Position numbers and translations under genes: made by a program
Notes under the pieces: generated by a model
Database searches by the model: none
What the model was told of the DNA's origin: nothing
Seen by the model: only the letters and a program-made list of their open reading frames with translations
Part shown: in pieces, positions 52,531 to 60,371 of the stretch
Layout of the letters: every line of letters starts with the position of its first letter
How positions within the stretch are numbered: position 1 is the first letter of the stretch
Source of the DNA: Fodinibacter sp963833495
GTDB lineage: Bacteria; Actinomycetota; Actinomycetes; Actinomycetales; Dermatophilaceae
Length of the DNA: 64,000 nucleotides
Assembly (NCBI GenBank): GCA_963833495.1
Contig: CAWHYJ010000002.1
Location: 186,001-250,000, forward strand
Direction of reading: 5' to 3'

Positions 52531-54024
52531 GTGGCGGTCGTCGCGACGGCCGGGCACGTCGACCACGGCAAGTCGACCCTGGTGCGCGCGCTCACCGGCA
52601 CCGACCCCGACCGGCTCGCGGAGGAGCGCCGCCGCGGGATGACCATCGAGCTCGGCCACGTGTGGGCCGACGTCGACGGGCGGCGGGTGGCTGTCGTCGA
52701 CGTGCCCGGGCACGACCGGCTGGTCGGCACCACGCTGGCCGGGCTGGGGCCGGTCGCCGGGGTGCTGCTCGTCGTCGCCGCCGACGAGGGCTGGCGCGCC
52801 CAGACCGAGGAGCACGTGGCGGCCGTGCGGGCGCTCGGCCTCACCGACGTCGCCCTCGTCGTCACCCGCGCCGACCTCGCCGACCCCGGGCCGGCCACGG
52901 CCGACGCGCTCGCGCGGCTGGCGACCCACGGCATCACGCCCGTCGCGGTGGCCGCGGCCTCGGCGCGCACGGGCAGCGGCATGGCTGAGGTGCGGGCCGC
53001 ACTGGCCGCCCTCGCCGACCGGGCGCCGGCGGGCGACCCCGCCGCCCCGGTGCGTTTGTGGGTCGACCGCTCGTTCACGGTCACCGGCGCCGGCACGGTC
53101 GTCACCGGCACGCTGACCACCGGGTCGGTGGCCCGCGGTGACACGCTCGTGCTCTCCGGTGCACCCCTGCGGGTGCGCGGCCTGCAAGTGCACGGCGAGG
53201 GCGTCGAGACGGCCACCGGCCCCACCCGGCTGGCCGTCAACCTGCGCGCCGTGGCCGCCGACGCGGTCCCGCGGGGCAGCGCGCTGCTCTCCCCCGGCTG
53301 GCCACCACCGACCGCCGTCGCCGACGTCGTGCTGCACCGGCTCTGCGACCGGATGCCGTCGCACGCCACCCTGCACGTCGGCACGACGTCGGCCGCAGTG
53401 CGGGTGCGGCCGCTGGGCGCCGACCACGCCCGGCTCACCCTCGACGACCCCTCCACCGCACTGCCGCTGGTTGCCGGTGACAGGGTGGTGCTGCGCGACC
53501 CCGGCGCTCACGAGGTGCTGGCCGGTGCCACGGTGCTCGACCCCCACCCGCCGAAACTCACCCGACGTGGGGATGCCGGGCGCCGCGCCGCCGCGCTCGC
53601 CACCGGGTCGGCGCCGGTCCGTGAGCCGGCCACGGCGCCGGAACCCGACGGTGCAGCGGGGGGCGCGCACCCGGCATCCGACGCCTTGCTCGCTCTGCTG
53701 GCCTGGCTCGACGAGCACCCGCTCGAACCGGCTCCCGCCGAGCTGGTCGCACCGGTCAGCGCGGGCGAGGTCGCTGCCGCGGAGCGGAGCGGGCGGCTGG
53801 TGCGGCTCGGGGGGCTCACGCTGCCCGGAGGGACCCTCGGGGCGGCGGCCGCCCGGCTGGCGGCGCTGCCGGCGCGGTTCTCCGCCGGCGACGCGGCCCG
53901 GGCGTTGGGCACCAGCCGGCGGGTCGCCATCCCGGTGCTCGAACGGCTCGACGCGCGCGCCGTGACCGTCCGTCACGCCGACGGCACGCGCACCCTGCGC
54001 TCCGCCCGGGCGGCGCCGCGCTAG
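52531..54024 (+). CDS. selB: selenocysteine-specific translation elongation factor
   Basis: A 497-residue GTPase that brings Sec-tRNA to UGA codons at a SECIS hairpin. TAGHVDHGKSTLVRALTG at 6-23 is G1, DRLAEERRRGMTIELGHVW is the switch I region, VDVPGHDRLV is G3 and VVTRADLADP is the G4 region (T-R-A-D rather than N-K-x-D). Beta-barrel domains II-III follow (AGTVVTGTLTTGSVARGDTL). The C-terminal part from about 380 has winged-helix features but is shorter than in E. coli SelB (about 614 aa). Start GTG is 1 bp after selA. Confidence 0.94.
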   Translation: MAVVATAGHVDHGKSTLVRALTGTDPDRLAEERRRGMTIELGHVWADVDGRRVAVVDVPGHDRLVGTTLAGLGPVAGVLLVVAADEGWRAQTEEHVAAVRALGLTDVALVVTRADLADPGPATADALARLATHGITPVAVAAASARTGSGMAEVRAALAALADRAPAGDPAAPVRLWVDRSFTVTGAGTVVTGTLTTGSVARGDTLVLSGAPLRVRGLQVHGEGVETATGPTRLAVNLRAVAADAVPRGSALLSPGWPPPTAVADVVLHRLCDRMPSHATLHVGTTSAAVRVRPLGADHARLTLDDPSTALPLVAGDRVVLRDPGAHEVLAGATVLDPHPPKLTRRGDAGRRAAALATGSAPVREPATAPEPDGAAGGAHPASDALLALLAWLDEHPLEPAPAELVAPVSAGEVAAAERSGRLVRLGGLTLPGGTLGAAAARLAALPARFSAGDAARALGTSRRVAIPVLERLDARAVTVRHADGTRTLRSARAAPR

Positions 54025-55280
54025 ACCGTGATCGTGCCCCCCTCGAACACCCCCGTTGCGGTGCCGTCGGGGTTGGTGACGACGTGCGCCGTGGGGAAGC
54101 CGTAGCTGCCGTCGGCCCCACCGGCCGCGACCCAGCCCTGGAGCACCGAGCCCCAGACGGCGAACATCGGCCGGCTGGTCAGCCCCCAGAGCCCACCGCG
54201 CTGGAAGGACTGGGTGGACCCCCGGGCCAGCGTGACGCGCTCGGCCGTCGGGAAGCCGAGGAGGCCGGTCTCGCGACCCGTGGCCACCCACGCCGACCAG
54301 GCGTAGTTGTGCACGGAGTGGGTGGCGGTCGAGGCGCTGTCGACCATGCAGCCCTTCTGGAACAGCTGGATCCAGCCACCGTCGGTGAGCCCGCGCACGA
54401 GGGCGCCCTTGGGGTAGCCCAGCAGCGTCGGGCCGCCGAACGCGGCGTAGCGCTCGAGGACGAACGACGACATCGCCGAGGCCCCGGTGGCGCTGGTCCA
54501 CCAGATGCGGCCGCCCTGGTAGTTGACGTACTTGGCGGTGCGGTCGACGGTGTCGCGGATCGGCCCGGTCGACGCCTTGAGGTAGGACCGCTGGCCGCCC
54601 ATCGCGGTGTAGAGCTTCTCCATCGGCCCCCACGCGGGCAGGTAGGGCGAGCTGTGCTCGGCCGTGGAGTCGCTGCGGAAGGAGGTGGTGGAGCAGTTGT
54701 CCCACGTGTAGGGCGCGACGCACGACACCACCCGGCAGTGCACGCCGCCACTGCAGGCCACCTGGGTGTTGCACTGGCCGTAGCGAAAAGCGTTGCAGCA
54801 GTTGACCCTCTGATCACAGGTGGCCGTCGAGCCCTTGGTGCAGGAGCAGTTCCAGCACTTCGAGTCACAGATGTGGTCGGCGCACCCGGTGCTGCACTTC
54901 GTGCACTTGGCGTTGCAGTCGACGATGTAGCGGTAGCCCCCGCCGCACCACGACGAGTCGGCAGCCTTCCACCAGCCGGCCGTGAAGCTGCCGGGCGGGC
55001 AGCCGTTGAGCCCCTTGTTGACCGTGGCGCAGAAGATGGTCCAGCCGCTCGACGCCGTGTTGCCCGGGCCGCAGATGGTGGCGTAGGCCGTCTGCGGCCG
55101 CAGGGCGTACGCCTTGGGGTCGGTGGCCAGGGCCGAGCCGGCGACCGCGGCACCGACGAGCAGGCCGCGGCGCGACACCCCGCCCCTGCGGGAGAGCCGG
55201 TCGATCAGCCGCACCAGGCCCGTGGGTCGCTCGACGACCTCGGCGAGGGCCGAGCCCGCGTCGTCCCTCGTGGTGGTCAC
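54021..55280 (-). CDS. Tat-exported Cys-rich protein, methylamine dehydrogenase light chain-like, with LGFP repeats
   Basis: A 419-residue protein in three parts. Residues 28-52 are a twin-arginine-type signal (SRRGLLVGAAVAGSALA). Residues 70-197 hold 20 Cys in 128 residues (CPPGSFTAGWWKAADSSWC, YRYIVDCNAKCTKC, CNAFRYGQCNTQVACSGG). The CPPG-(x)5-W-W... pattern resembles MauA around the Trp that becomes part of TTQ. A second TTQ Trp is possible (CWNC or YTWDNC) but not certain. Residues 215-419 hold three LGFP-type repeats (LLGYPKG, LLGFPTAERV, SYGFPTAHV), which in actinobacteria are thought to bind the cell wall. GTG start overlaps the preceding gene (GTGA). No MauB heavy chain is encoded nearby. 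Confidence 0.8.
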   Translation of the reverse strand: MTTTRDDAGSALAEVVERPTGLVRLIDRLSRRGGVSRRGLLVGAAVAGSALATDPKAYALRPQTAYATICGPGNTASSGWTIFCATVNKGLNGCPPGSFTAGWWKAADSSWCGGGYRYIVDCNAKCTKCSTGCADHICDSKCWNCSCTKGSTATCDQRVNCCNAFRYGQCNTQVACSGGVHCRVVSCVAPYTWDNCSTTSFRSDSTAEHSSPYLPAWGPMEKLYTAMGGQRSYLKASTGPIRDTVDRTAKYVNYQGGRIWWTSATGASAMSSFVLERYAAFGGPTLLGYPKGALVRGLTDGGWIQLFQKGCMVDSASTATHSVHNYAWSAWVATGRETGLLGFPTAERVTLARGSTQSFQRGGLWGLTSRPMFAVWGSVLQGWVAAGGADGSYGFPTAHVVTNPDGTATGVFEGGTITV

Positions 55281-55831
55281 ACGCTCACCCCCCGGGCGCG
55301 CATCGTCGCCGCGGGCACGATCTGCAGCGAGGCGGCGACCGCCGCGGCACGTGGCACGGTGCCCATCCGGCGGGCGTGGCTGCCGAGCACCGTGAACAGG
55401 CAGAACGCCCGGCCGCCCTCGCTGAAGAAGTGCTGGCTGGCGCTGCGCCCGACGATCTCGCGGGGCAGCCGGTTGGTGCCGAACTGCGACGGCGCGAGGC
55501 GCGGCACACCCTGCCGGGCGAACAGCCCGGTGTCGGCGAGGTCGGAGCCGTACTCGACGAGCGCCACGAAGACGTCCTCGGGTCCGAGCTCCTCGACCGC
55601 CCCGGAGCCGAAGTCGCCGACGGCGGCGGGCAGCGGCCGGGTCGACACGTGCACCACCGGCATGGTGCGCTCGGTGAGCAGGTCGCGCGGGTCGGGAGCG
55701 GCCTGCGCGGGTGCGAGCGCGTCGCGCCGGTCGAGCCCGAAGGCCTGGTCGGGCGGTGTGGGCCGGCGCACGACGGCCGCTGACCACCCCACCGGCACCT
55801 CGACGGAGATCCCGAAACCGGTCCGTCTCAT
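55277..55831 (-). CDS. conserved hypothetical partner of the MauA-like operon
   Basis: A 184-residue, probably cytoplasmic protein without membrane helices. It has recognisable blocks: GFGISVEVPVGWSAAVVRR at 5-23, VVHVSTRPLPAAVGDFGSGAVE near 60, DVFVALVEYG near 85 and FFSEGGRAFCLFTVLGSHARR near 135. I do not know a functional family. ATG overlaps the upstream membrane gene stop (ATGA) and its own stop overlaps the MauA-like start (GTGA), so it is made with the exported protein and may act as a chaperone, sensor or maturation factor. That role is inference only. Confidence 0.7.
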   Translation of the reverse strand: MRRTGFGISVEVPVGWSAAVVRRPTPPDQAFGLDRRDALAPAQAAPDPRDLLTERTMPVVHVSTRPLPAAVGDFGSGAVEELGPEDVFVALVEYGSDLADTGLFARQGVPRLAPSQFGTNRLPREIVGRSASQHFFSEGGRAFCLFTVLGSHARRMGTVPRAAAVAASLQIVPAATMRARGVSV

Positions 55832-56433
55832 CGCAGCCCCCTCAGGGCGATCAGGGTCAGGGCCGCTGCTCCTGCGGCGAGCGCCAGCCTAGCGGCGCGG
55901 TCGGCAGTCGGCGCGGCGTGCTCCACCCGCGCCAGCAGCCGCCACAGCTGCTCGCGGGTGACGACCCGCCCCACGAATGCCGACGGCAGAGCCCGCACCA
56001 GACCGAACGTGCCGCCGACCAGCAGGCCCACCGACGGGCTCCCGGAGAGCGCGCAGAGCAGGGCCACGGCGTAGGTGGTGGCGCTGGTGACGATGGTGAC
56101 CAGGCCGAAGCCGAGCTGCGACCCGAAGCCCACCCCGACGACCCAGCCGCGGTAGTGGTCGAGCCAGGTGCGGTCGACCTGGCGCCGCCACGTCGGCAGC
56201 CGACGGCCGGTCACGCCTGAGTCGAGCAGCAGCCCGACGACCAGGGCCGCCGCCACGAGCAGGTAGGCCACCGGCGACGACCGCCAGGAGGCCGGCACCA
56301 GGGACCCCAGCAGCGCGGCGACCAGCCCGAGTGCCAGACCCCCCACGAGGGAGGAGACGACGTAGGCGGTGGTGGTCAGCCACCACCGGGAGGCGCGAGC
56401 CCGCTCGCCGAGCGGGCTGATGCTCGTGAGCAT
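55828..56433 (-). CDS. polytopic membrane protein of the MauA-like operon
   Basis: A 201-residue protein with about five hydrophobic segments (near 22-45, 54-72, 95-120, 122-145 and 180-198). WVVGVGFGSQLGFGLVTIVTS near 97 is a glycine-rich helix of a kind seen in CcdA/DsbD- and MauF-like redox membrane proteins, but no Cys pair is present in the helices, so it cannot itself relay disulfides. It occupies the place that MauF has in mau operons. Start ATG 56433 lies 9 nt after a tiny membrane ORF and its stop overlaps the next gene. Confidence 0.65.
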   Translation of the reverse strand: MLTSISPLGERARASRWWLTTTAYVVSSLVGGLALGLVAALLGSLVPASWRSSPVAYLLVAAALVVGLLLDSGVTGRRLPTWRRQVDRTWLDHYRGWVVGVGFGSQLGFGLVTIVTSATTYAVALLCALSGSPSVGLLVGGTFGLVRALPSAFVGRVVTREQLWRLLARVEHAAPTADRAARLALAAGAAALTLIALRGLR

Positions 56434-56442
56434 CGACTCGCC

Positions 56443-56523
56443 TCAAGGGGACCAGGTGGCCCGCACCGCGGCCATCACGGCCATCGGCAGGCCGACGACC
56501 AGCGCGACGGCCGCTGCCGTCAC
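56443..56523 (-). CDS. 26-residue single-helix membrane peptide (small ORF)
   Basis: Starting at a GTG that overlaps the stop of the thioredoxin-like gene as GTGA, the frame reads VTAAAVALVVGLPMAVMAAV and ends after RATWSP. It is one transmembrane helix with a short basic tail. It fills the only gap in an otherwise fully coupled operon and ends 9 nt before the next start. It may be a real micro-protein subunit or only a device that keeps ribosomes moving to the next gene. Confidence 0.45.
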   Translation of the reverse strand: MTAAAVALVVGLPMAVMAAVRATWSP

Positions 56524-57356
56524 CGACCGACCGCCTCGTCGTCGTCGACGGGGTCGGCCGGCTCGTAGAGGCTGTGGTGGCCGGGGTGGATGCCGGCCGC
56601 GGCCAGCTCGGCGTCGATCCGGCTCAGGTCGTCACGCCCGCCCGCTGCGGCGGCTCCGGTGACGGCCCCCGTGGCGGCCGAGTGCGCGGCGCCCGGCCCG
56701 GCCCGACCGGCGGCCGCGCGGGCGTGCGCGCTCTGGTCGACGGCCTGCTGCAGCAGGTCGCGCACGCTCGGCCAGCTGGTGGCCGACCCCTCGCCGGTGA
56801 CCACGCCGCCCTCGACCAGCACGAAGTAGGGCGATCCGGGGATGTCGTAGTCGGCCCAGGCCGCGCTCGACGTGACGACCTCGACCCCGGGGCGGGCCAG
56901 CCGCTGCAGGGTGGCCGGTGACTCGTCGCCACTGCCCTTGGCGACCACGACCAGCCTGGCGTCCCCCGGGGTTTCGGTGTCGGGCCCGAGCTCTTCCCAG
57001 AACGTCTGGCAGACACTGCAGCCCGAGGTGAGGAAGGCCAGCAGGGTGGGTCGGGTGTCGGATGCCGTACCGGCCAGCTCGACCTGAGCTGGCCGTCCGC
57101 GCAGGTCGTCACCGACGACGTCGTGGGCGCGGCTGGACTCCGCCCGCGTGGCGGGGACTACGCCGGGCTCGATCTGCACGGCCACCGGGCCGGGCGGCGT
57201 GCCGTGTCCCGCGGCCGCGGCATCCTTCTCGAGCTCCAGGCCCGCACCGAGCTCGTGCAGGGCCCGCAGGATCAGGGCGTGGCTCCGGAGCAGCCCGAGC
57301 ACGAGCACGGCGAGCAGCGCGATGGCCACCCCTTCGGCGATGACGGCGACGAGCAC
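56520..57356 (-). CDS. membrane-anchored thioredoxin-like protein (MauD-like)
   Basis: A 278-residue protein. One N-terminal helix (about 2-22, AVIAEGVAIALLAVLVLGLL) anchors it with the rest outside. The thioredoxin-like domain from about 90 to 205 has FLTSGCSVCQTFWEEL with the CxxC pair near residue 113, and the cis-Pro loop DIPGSPYFVLVEGG near 165. MauD supports disulfide formation in the MauA light chain, and the same role for the 20-Cys protein downstream is the natural inference. The C-terminal 70 residues are Ala/Gly-rich with PGHHSLYEP. GTG start is 4 bp after the MauE-like stop. Confidence 0.82.
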   Translation of the reverse strand: MLVAVIAEGVAIALLAVLVLGLLRSHALILRALHELGAGLELEKDAAAAGHGTPPGPVAVQIEPGVVPATRAESSRAHDVVGDDLRGRPAQVELAGTASDTRPTLLAFLTSGCSVCQTFWEELGPDTETPGDARLVVVAKGSGDESPATLQRLARPGVEVVTSSAAWADYDIPGSPYFVLVEGGVVTGEGSATSWPSVRDLLQQAVDQSAHARAAAGRAGPGAAHSAATGAVTGAAAAGGRDDLSRIDAELAAAGIHPGHHSLYEPADPVDDDEAVGR

Positions 57357-57360
57357 GGTG

Positions 57361-57909
57361 TCAGGCCCCTCTGCGGGTGCGGCTGCGGATGCCGGCGGGC
57401 TGCACCGACGGCAGCACGGCCATGACCTGCCAGGCGAGGAACCCGACCAGGGCGACGAGCGCGACGAACCCGGCCGCTGCGAGGACGCCCGAGTCGCTCA
57501 GCGCCGACCAGGCGCCGGCGCCCGGCGGGGCGGCCGCCACGAGGAGTGCAGTGCCGGATGCCGTGCCGGTCACCAGGGCGTGTGCCCGCGTCGGCGGGGT
57601 GTCGGCCTTGCCGAAGCAGCCGCAGCTCGACAGCACGCCGCCGCGCCGCAGGGCGGTGACGACGAAGGCGGTGAACCCGGCATACATCAGCGCCAGCAGC
57701 GCTGCGGTGAGCCGGTTCGGCACCGCCAGCGCCGCGACGGCCACGACCACCTCGGCGGCCGCGAACGCACGAACGGCGTTGCGACCGAACGGCATCCCGA
57801 CTGAGTGCACGGCGCGCACCAGATCACCGGGGTCGCGCACCTTGGGAACCCCGGCGACCGCGAGCAGCACGGCGGCCGCGGCGTACGGGACGGCGAGGGC
57901 GGGCCACAT
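57361..57909 (-). CDS. MauE/DoxX-like redox-associated membrane protein
   Basis: A 182-residue protein with four main helices. VAGVPKVRDPGDLVRAVHSVG near 20-40 is the typical DoxX/MauE first loop, and GGVLSSCGCFGKADTPPTRAHALV near 90 holds the CxC pair found in MauE. It probably passes reducing or oxidising equivalents to the MauD-like protein. The ATG at 57909 is preferred to a GTG at 57918 because a -10 TAGCGT lies 7 nt upstream of it. It is the first gene of a leftward operon of six reading frames down to 54021. Confidence 0.85.
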   Translation of the reverse strand: MWPALAVPYAAAAVLLAVAGVPKVRDPGDLVRAVHSVGMPFGRNAVRAFAAAEVVVAVAALAVPNRLTAALLALMYAGFTAFVVTALRRGGVLSSCGCFGKADTPPTRAHALVTGTASGTALLVAAAPPGAGAWSALSDSGVLAAAGFVALVALVGFLAWQVMAVLPSVQPAGIRSRTRRGA

Positions 57910-57922
57910 GGCGACCACGCTA
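57907..57922 (-). promoter_or_regulatory. leaderless promoter of the MauA-like operon
   Basis: TAGCGT (minus strand, 57917-57922) precedes the ATG at 57909 by 7 nt. The LLM oxidoreductase stop is 15 bp further upstream, so this box would give the operon its own transcript. Confidence 0.5.
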
Positions 57923-57936
57923 ACCGCCCGTGGGCG

Positions 57937-58998
57937 TCACCGCCCGTGCATGAAGTGCCACAGGTTGCCGTGTGGCTCCTGCTCGATGAACGCCGGGATG
58001 ACCTGCTGCTCGAACAGCTCGACACCGGAGGTGTCGTAGGCCTGCTCGACGAAGTAGGTGATGGCGTAGCGCATGCCGCGCTCCTGCAGGTCGACCAGCG
58101 CCTCGACGATCTGCTCGGGCGTGCCGACCAGCGGGCCGTCCTCGAAGGACTTCACCGTGGAGTCGACGACGTCGGCGGGCAGCCCGGCGTTGGTGTAGTG
58201 GTTGCGGATCCAGCCCAGGCGCTCCTGCACCTCGGCCTGGTCGCGGCCGATGACCACGTTGTAGTTGGCGCTGCGGACGATCTCGTCGTAGGGGCGGCCG
58301 ATGGCCTCGCAGTGCCCGCGCAGGATCTCGCTCTTGGCGCTGAACTCCTCCGGCATCCCCGAGAAGTTGGTGTAGTCGGCGTACTCGGCGGCGATCCGCA
58401 GCGTCTTCTTCTCGCCGCCGCCGGCCACCCACATCGGGATGCCGTTGTGCGGGCTCCCCGAGGCGGAGTCACCTTGCAGCGGGCGCGGGAAGCACAGTGC
58501 ACCGTCGGTGGTGAAGTGCTCGCCGGCGTAGGTCGACCGGCCGGTGGTCCACATCTCGCGCATGATCTCGACGCCCTCGCGCAGCGCCTGGAGGCGCTCG
58601 CCCGCGCTCGGGAAGCCGTAGCCGTAGGCGCGCCACTCGTGCTCGTACCAGCCGGCGCCGATGCCCATCTCGAGCCGGCCCTCGGAGACGACGTCGACGG
58701 TGGCGGCGACCTTGGCGAGGTAGGCGGGGTTGCGGTAGCCCATGCAGGTGCACATCTGGCCGAGCCGGATGCGCCCGGTGACCCCCGCGAAGGCGGCCAT
58801 CAGGGTCCACGCCTCGTGGGTGGCCTCCTCGGTGGGGCGCGGCACGGGGTGCACGTGGTCGTACACCCAGATGGAGGACCAGTCGGCGTTGCCGTCGACC
58901 CGCCGGGCCAGGCCGGCCATGACACCCCAGTGCTGCGCCGGGTCGATGCCGACGAGGTCGTGGCGCCAGCCCTGCGGGATGAAGAGTCCGAACTGCAC
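57937..58998 (-). CDS. LLM-class F420-dependent oxidoreductase
   Basis: A 353-residue luciferase-like TIM-barrel enzyme. VQFGLFIPQGW at the N-terminus, WSSIWVYDHVHPVPRP near 42, RIRLGQMCTCMGYRNPAYLAK near 88 and GRLEMGIGAGWYEHEWRAYGY near 117 are typical of F420-using members. Late residues IPMWVAGGGEKKTLRIAAEYAD near 180 bind the cofactor phosphate end. The substrate is unknown. GTG start has AGAGGAC upstream. It fits the F420 synthesis genes at the left edge of the window. Confidence 0.9.
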   Translation of the reverse strand: MQFGLFIPQGWRHDLVGIDPAQHWGVMAGLARRVDGNADWSSIWVYDHVHPVPRPTEEATHEAWTLMAAFAGVTGRIRLGQMCTCMGYRNPAYLAKVAATVDVVSEGRLEMGIGAGWYEHEWRAYGYGFPSAGERLQALREGVEIMREMWTTGRSTYAGEHFTTDGALCFPRPLQGDSASGSPHNGIPMWVAGGGEKKTLRIAAEYADYTNFSGMPEEFSAKSEILRGHCEAIGRPYDEIVRSANYNVVIGRDQAEVQERLGWIRNHYTNAGLPADVVDSTVKSFEDGPLVGTPEQIVEALVDLQERGMRYAITYFVEQAYDTSGVELFEQQVIPAFIEQEPHGNLWHFMHGR

Positions 58999-59135
58999 GG
59001 GAAGTCCTCTCGATGTCGTCCGGCCCGCGTCGCGGGTCGCACGGTGGGGTCGCGCCGGCCTGGGGGCAGCACGCGACGGGAAGCCTGCCCGCCCAGCCAA
59101 CTCTGCCGCGGTCCGTGACGCAACTTCCCGCCCCG

Positions 59136-59152
59136 TATCGTGGCTCGACGTG
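59136..59152 (+). promoter_or_regulatory. leaderless promoter: -10 TATCGT then GTG start
   Basis: TATCGT at 59136-59141 is 8 nt before the GTG at 59150 of the UDP-glucose dehydrogenase gene. Confidence 0.45.
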
Positions 59153-60322
59153 ACTGCAACCATCTGCGTCGTCGGGACCTCGTACGTCGGCCTGTCCATG
59201 GCCGTGCTGCTCGCCGAGCACCACGACGTCGTGGCCTTCGACATCGACGAGCGGCGCATCGAGATGCTGCGCAACCGGCAGAGCACCATCTCGGACCCCG
59301 ACATCGAGGCCCGACTGGCGTCGCCCGGCCTGCGGCTGCGGGCGACGACCGACAAGCACGAGGCGTATGCCGGTGCCGAGTTCGTCGTGGTCGCCACCCC
59401 CACGAACTACGACGAGCGCACCAACTACTTCGACACGAGCAGCGTCGAGCAGGTCGTCGGTGACGTCGTCGCGATCAACCGCGACGCCACCGCGGTGATC
59501 AAGTCGACCGTGCCGGTCGGCTACACGGCGGGCCTGCGGTCGCGGCTGGGCACCGACAACGTCGTCTTCTCACCGGAGTTCCTGCGCGAGGGGCGGGCCC
59601 TGCACGACAACCTGCACCCGTCGCGGATCATCGTCGGCGACCAGGGGCCGCGCGGGCAGCGGTTCGCCCAGCTGCTCGCCGAGGCGGCGCTCGACGACGA
59701 CGTGCCCGTGCTGCTCACCGACAGCACCGAGGCCGAGGCGATCAAGCTGTTCGCCAACACCTACCTCGCGATGCGGGTGGCCTTCTTCAACGAGCTCGAC
59801 ACCTACGCCGCCACGCACGGCCTGGACACCCGCCAGATCATCGAGGGCGTGGGGCTCGACCCGCGGATCGGGCCGACCTACAACAACCCCTCGTTCGGCT
59901 ACGGCGGCTACTGCCTGCCCAAGGACACCAAGCAGCTGCTGGCCAACTACGCCGACGTGCCGCAGACGCTGATCAGCGCGATCGTGACCGCCAACACCAC
60001 GCGCAAGGACTTCGTGGCCGCCGACATCGTGTCGCGGCGGCCCGAGGTGGTCGGCATCCACCGGCTGATCATGAAGTCCGGGTCCGACAACTTCCGGTCC
60101 AGCAGCGTGCAGGGCGTCATGAAGCGGGTCAAGGCCAAGGGCATCGAGGTCATCGTCTACGAGCCCGAGCTCGAGGACGACCGGTTCTACGGGTCGGAGG
60201 TCGTGCGCGACCTGGCTGAGCTCAAGCGGCGCAGCGACGTCATCGTCGCCAACCGGCTCGTCGACGAGCTGCGCGACGTCGCCGACAAGGTCTACACGCG
60301 CGACCTGTTCGGCAACGACTGA
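59150..60322 (+). CDS. ugd: UDP-glucose 6-dehydrogenase
   Basis: A 390-residue NAD-dependent dehydrogenase that makes UDP-glucuronic acid. ICVVGTSYVGLSMAVLLAE at 5-23 is the Rossmann start, VIKSTVPVGYTAGLRSRL and VVFSPEFLREGRALHDNLHPS follow, and FGYGGYCLPKDTKQLLANY near 250 holds the catalytic Cys. The C-terminal part KSGSDNFRSSSVQGVMKRVK is the UDP-binding domain. The GGYCLPKDTKQ form is that of Ugd rather than WbpA, so this and the enzyme at 48-49 kb supply two different uronic acids. Both fit teichuronic-type polymer synthesis. Confidence 0.92.
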   Translation: MTATICVVGTSYVGLSMAVLLAEHHDVVAFDIDERRIEMLRNRQSTISDPDIEARLASPGLRLRATTDKHEAYAGAEFVVVATPTNYDERTNYFDTSSVEQVVGDVVAINRDATAVIKSTVPVGYTAGLRSRLGTDNVVFSPEFLREGRALHDNLHPSRIIVGDQGPRGQRFAQLLAEAALDDDVPVLLTDSTEAEAIKLFANTYLAMRVAFFNELDTYAATHGLDTRQIIEGVGLDPRIGPTYNNPSFGYGGYCLPKDTKQLLANYADVPQTLISAIVTANTTRKDFVAADIVSRRPEVVGIHRLIMKSGSDNFRSSSVQGVMKRVKAKGIEVIVYEPELEDDRFYGSEVVRDLAELKRRSDVIVANRLVDELRDVADKVYTRDLFGND

Positions 60323-60371
60323 TGTCCTGACGCCCGGTTTGCCATCGGCCCCGTTCGGGCAGTATGAAGCC

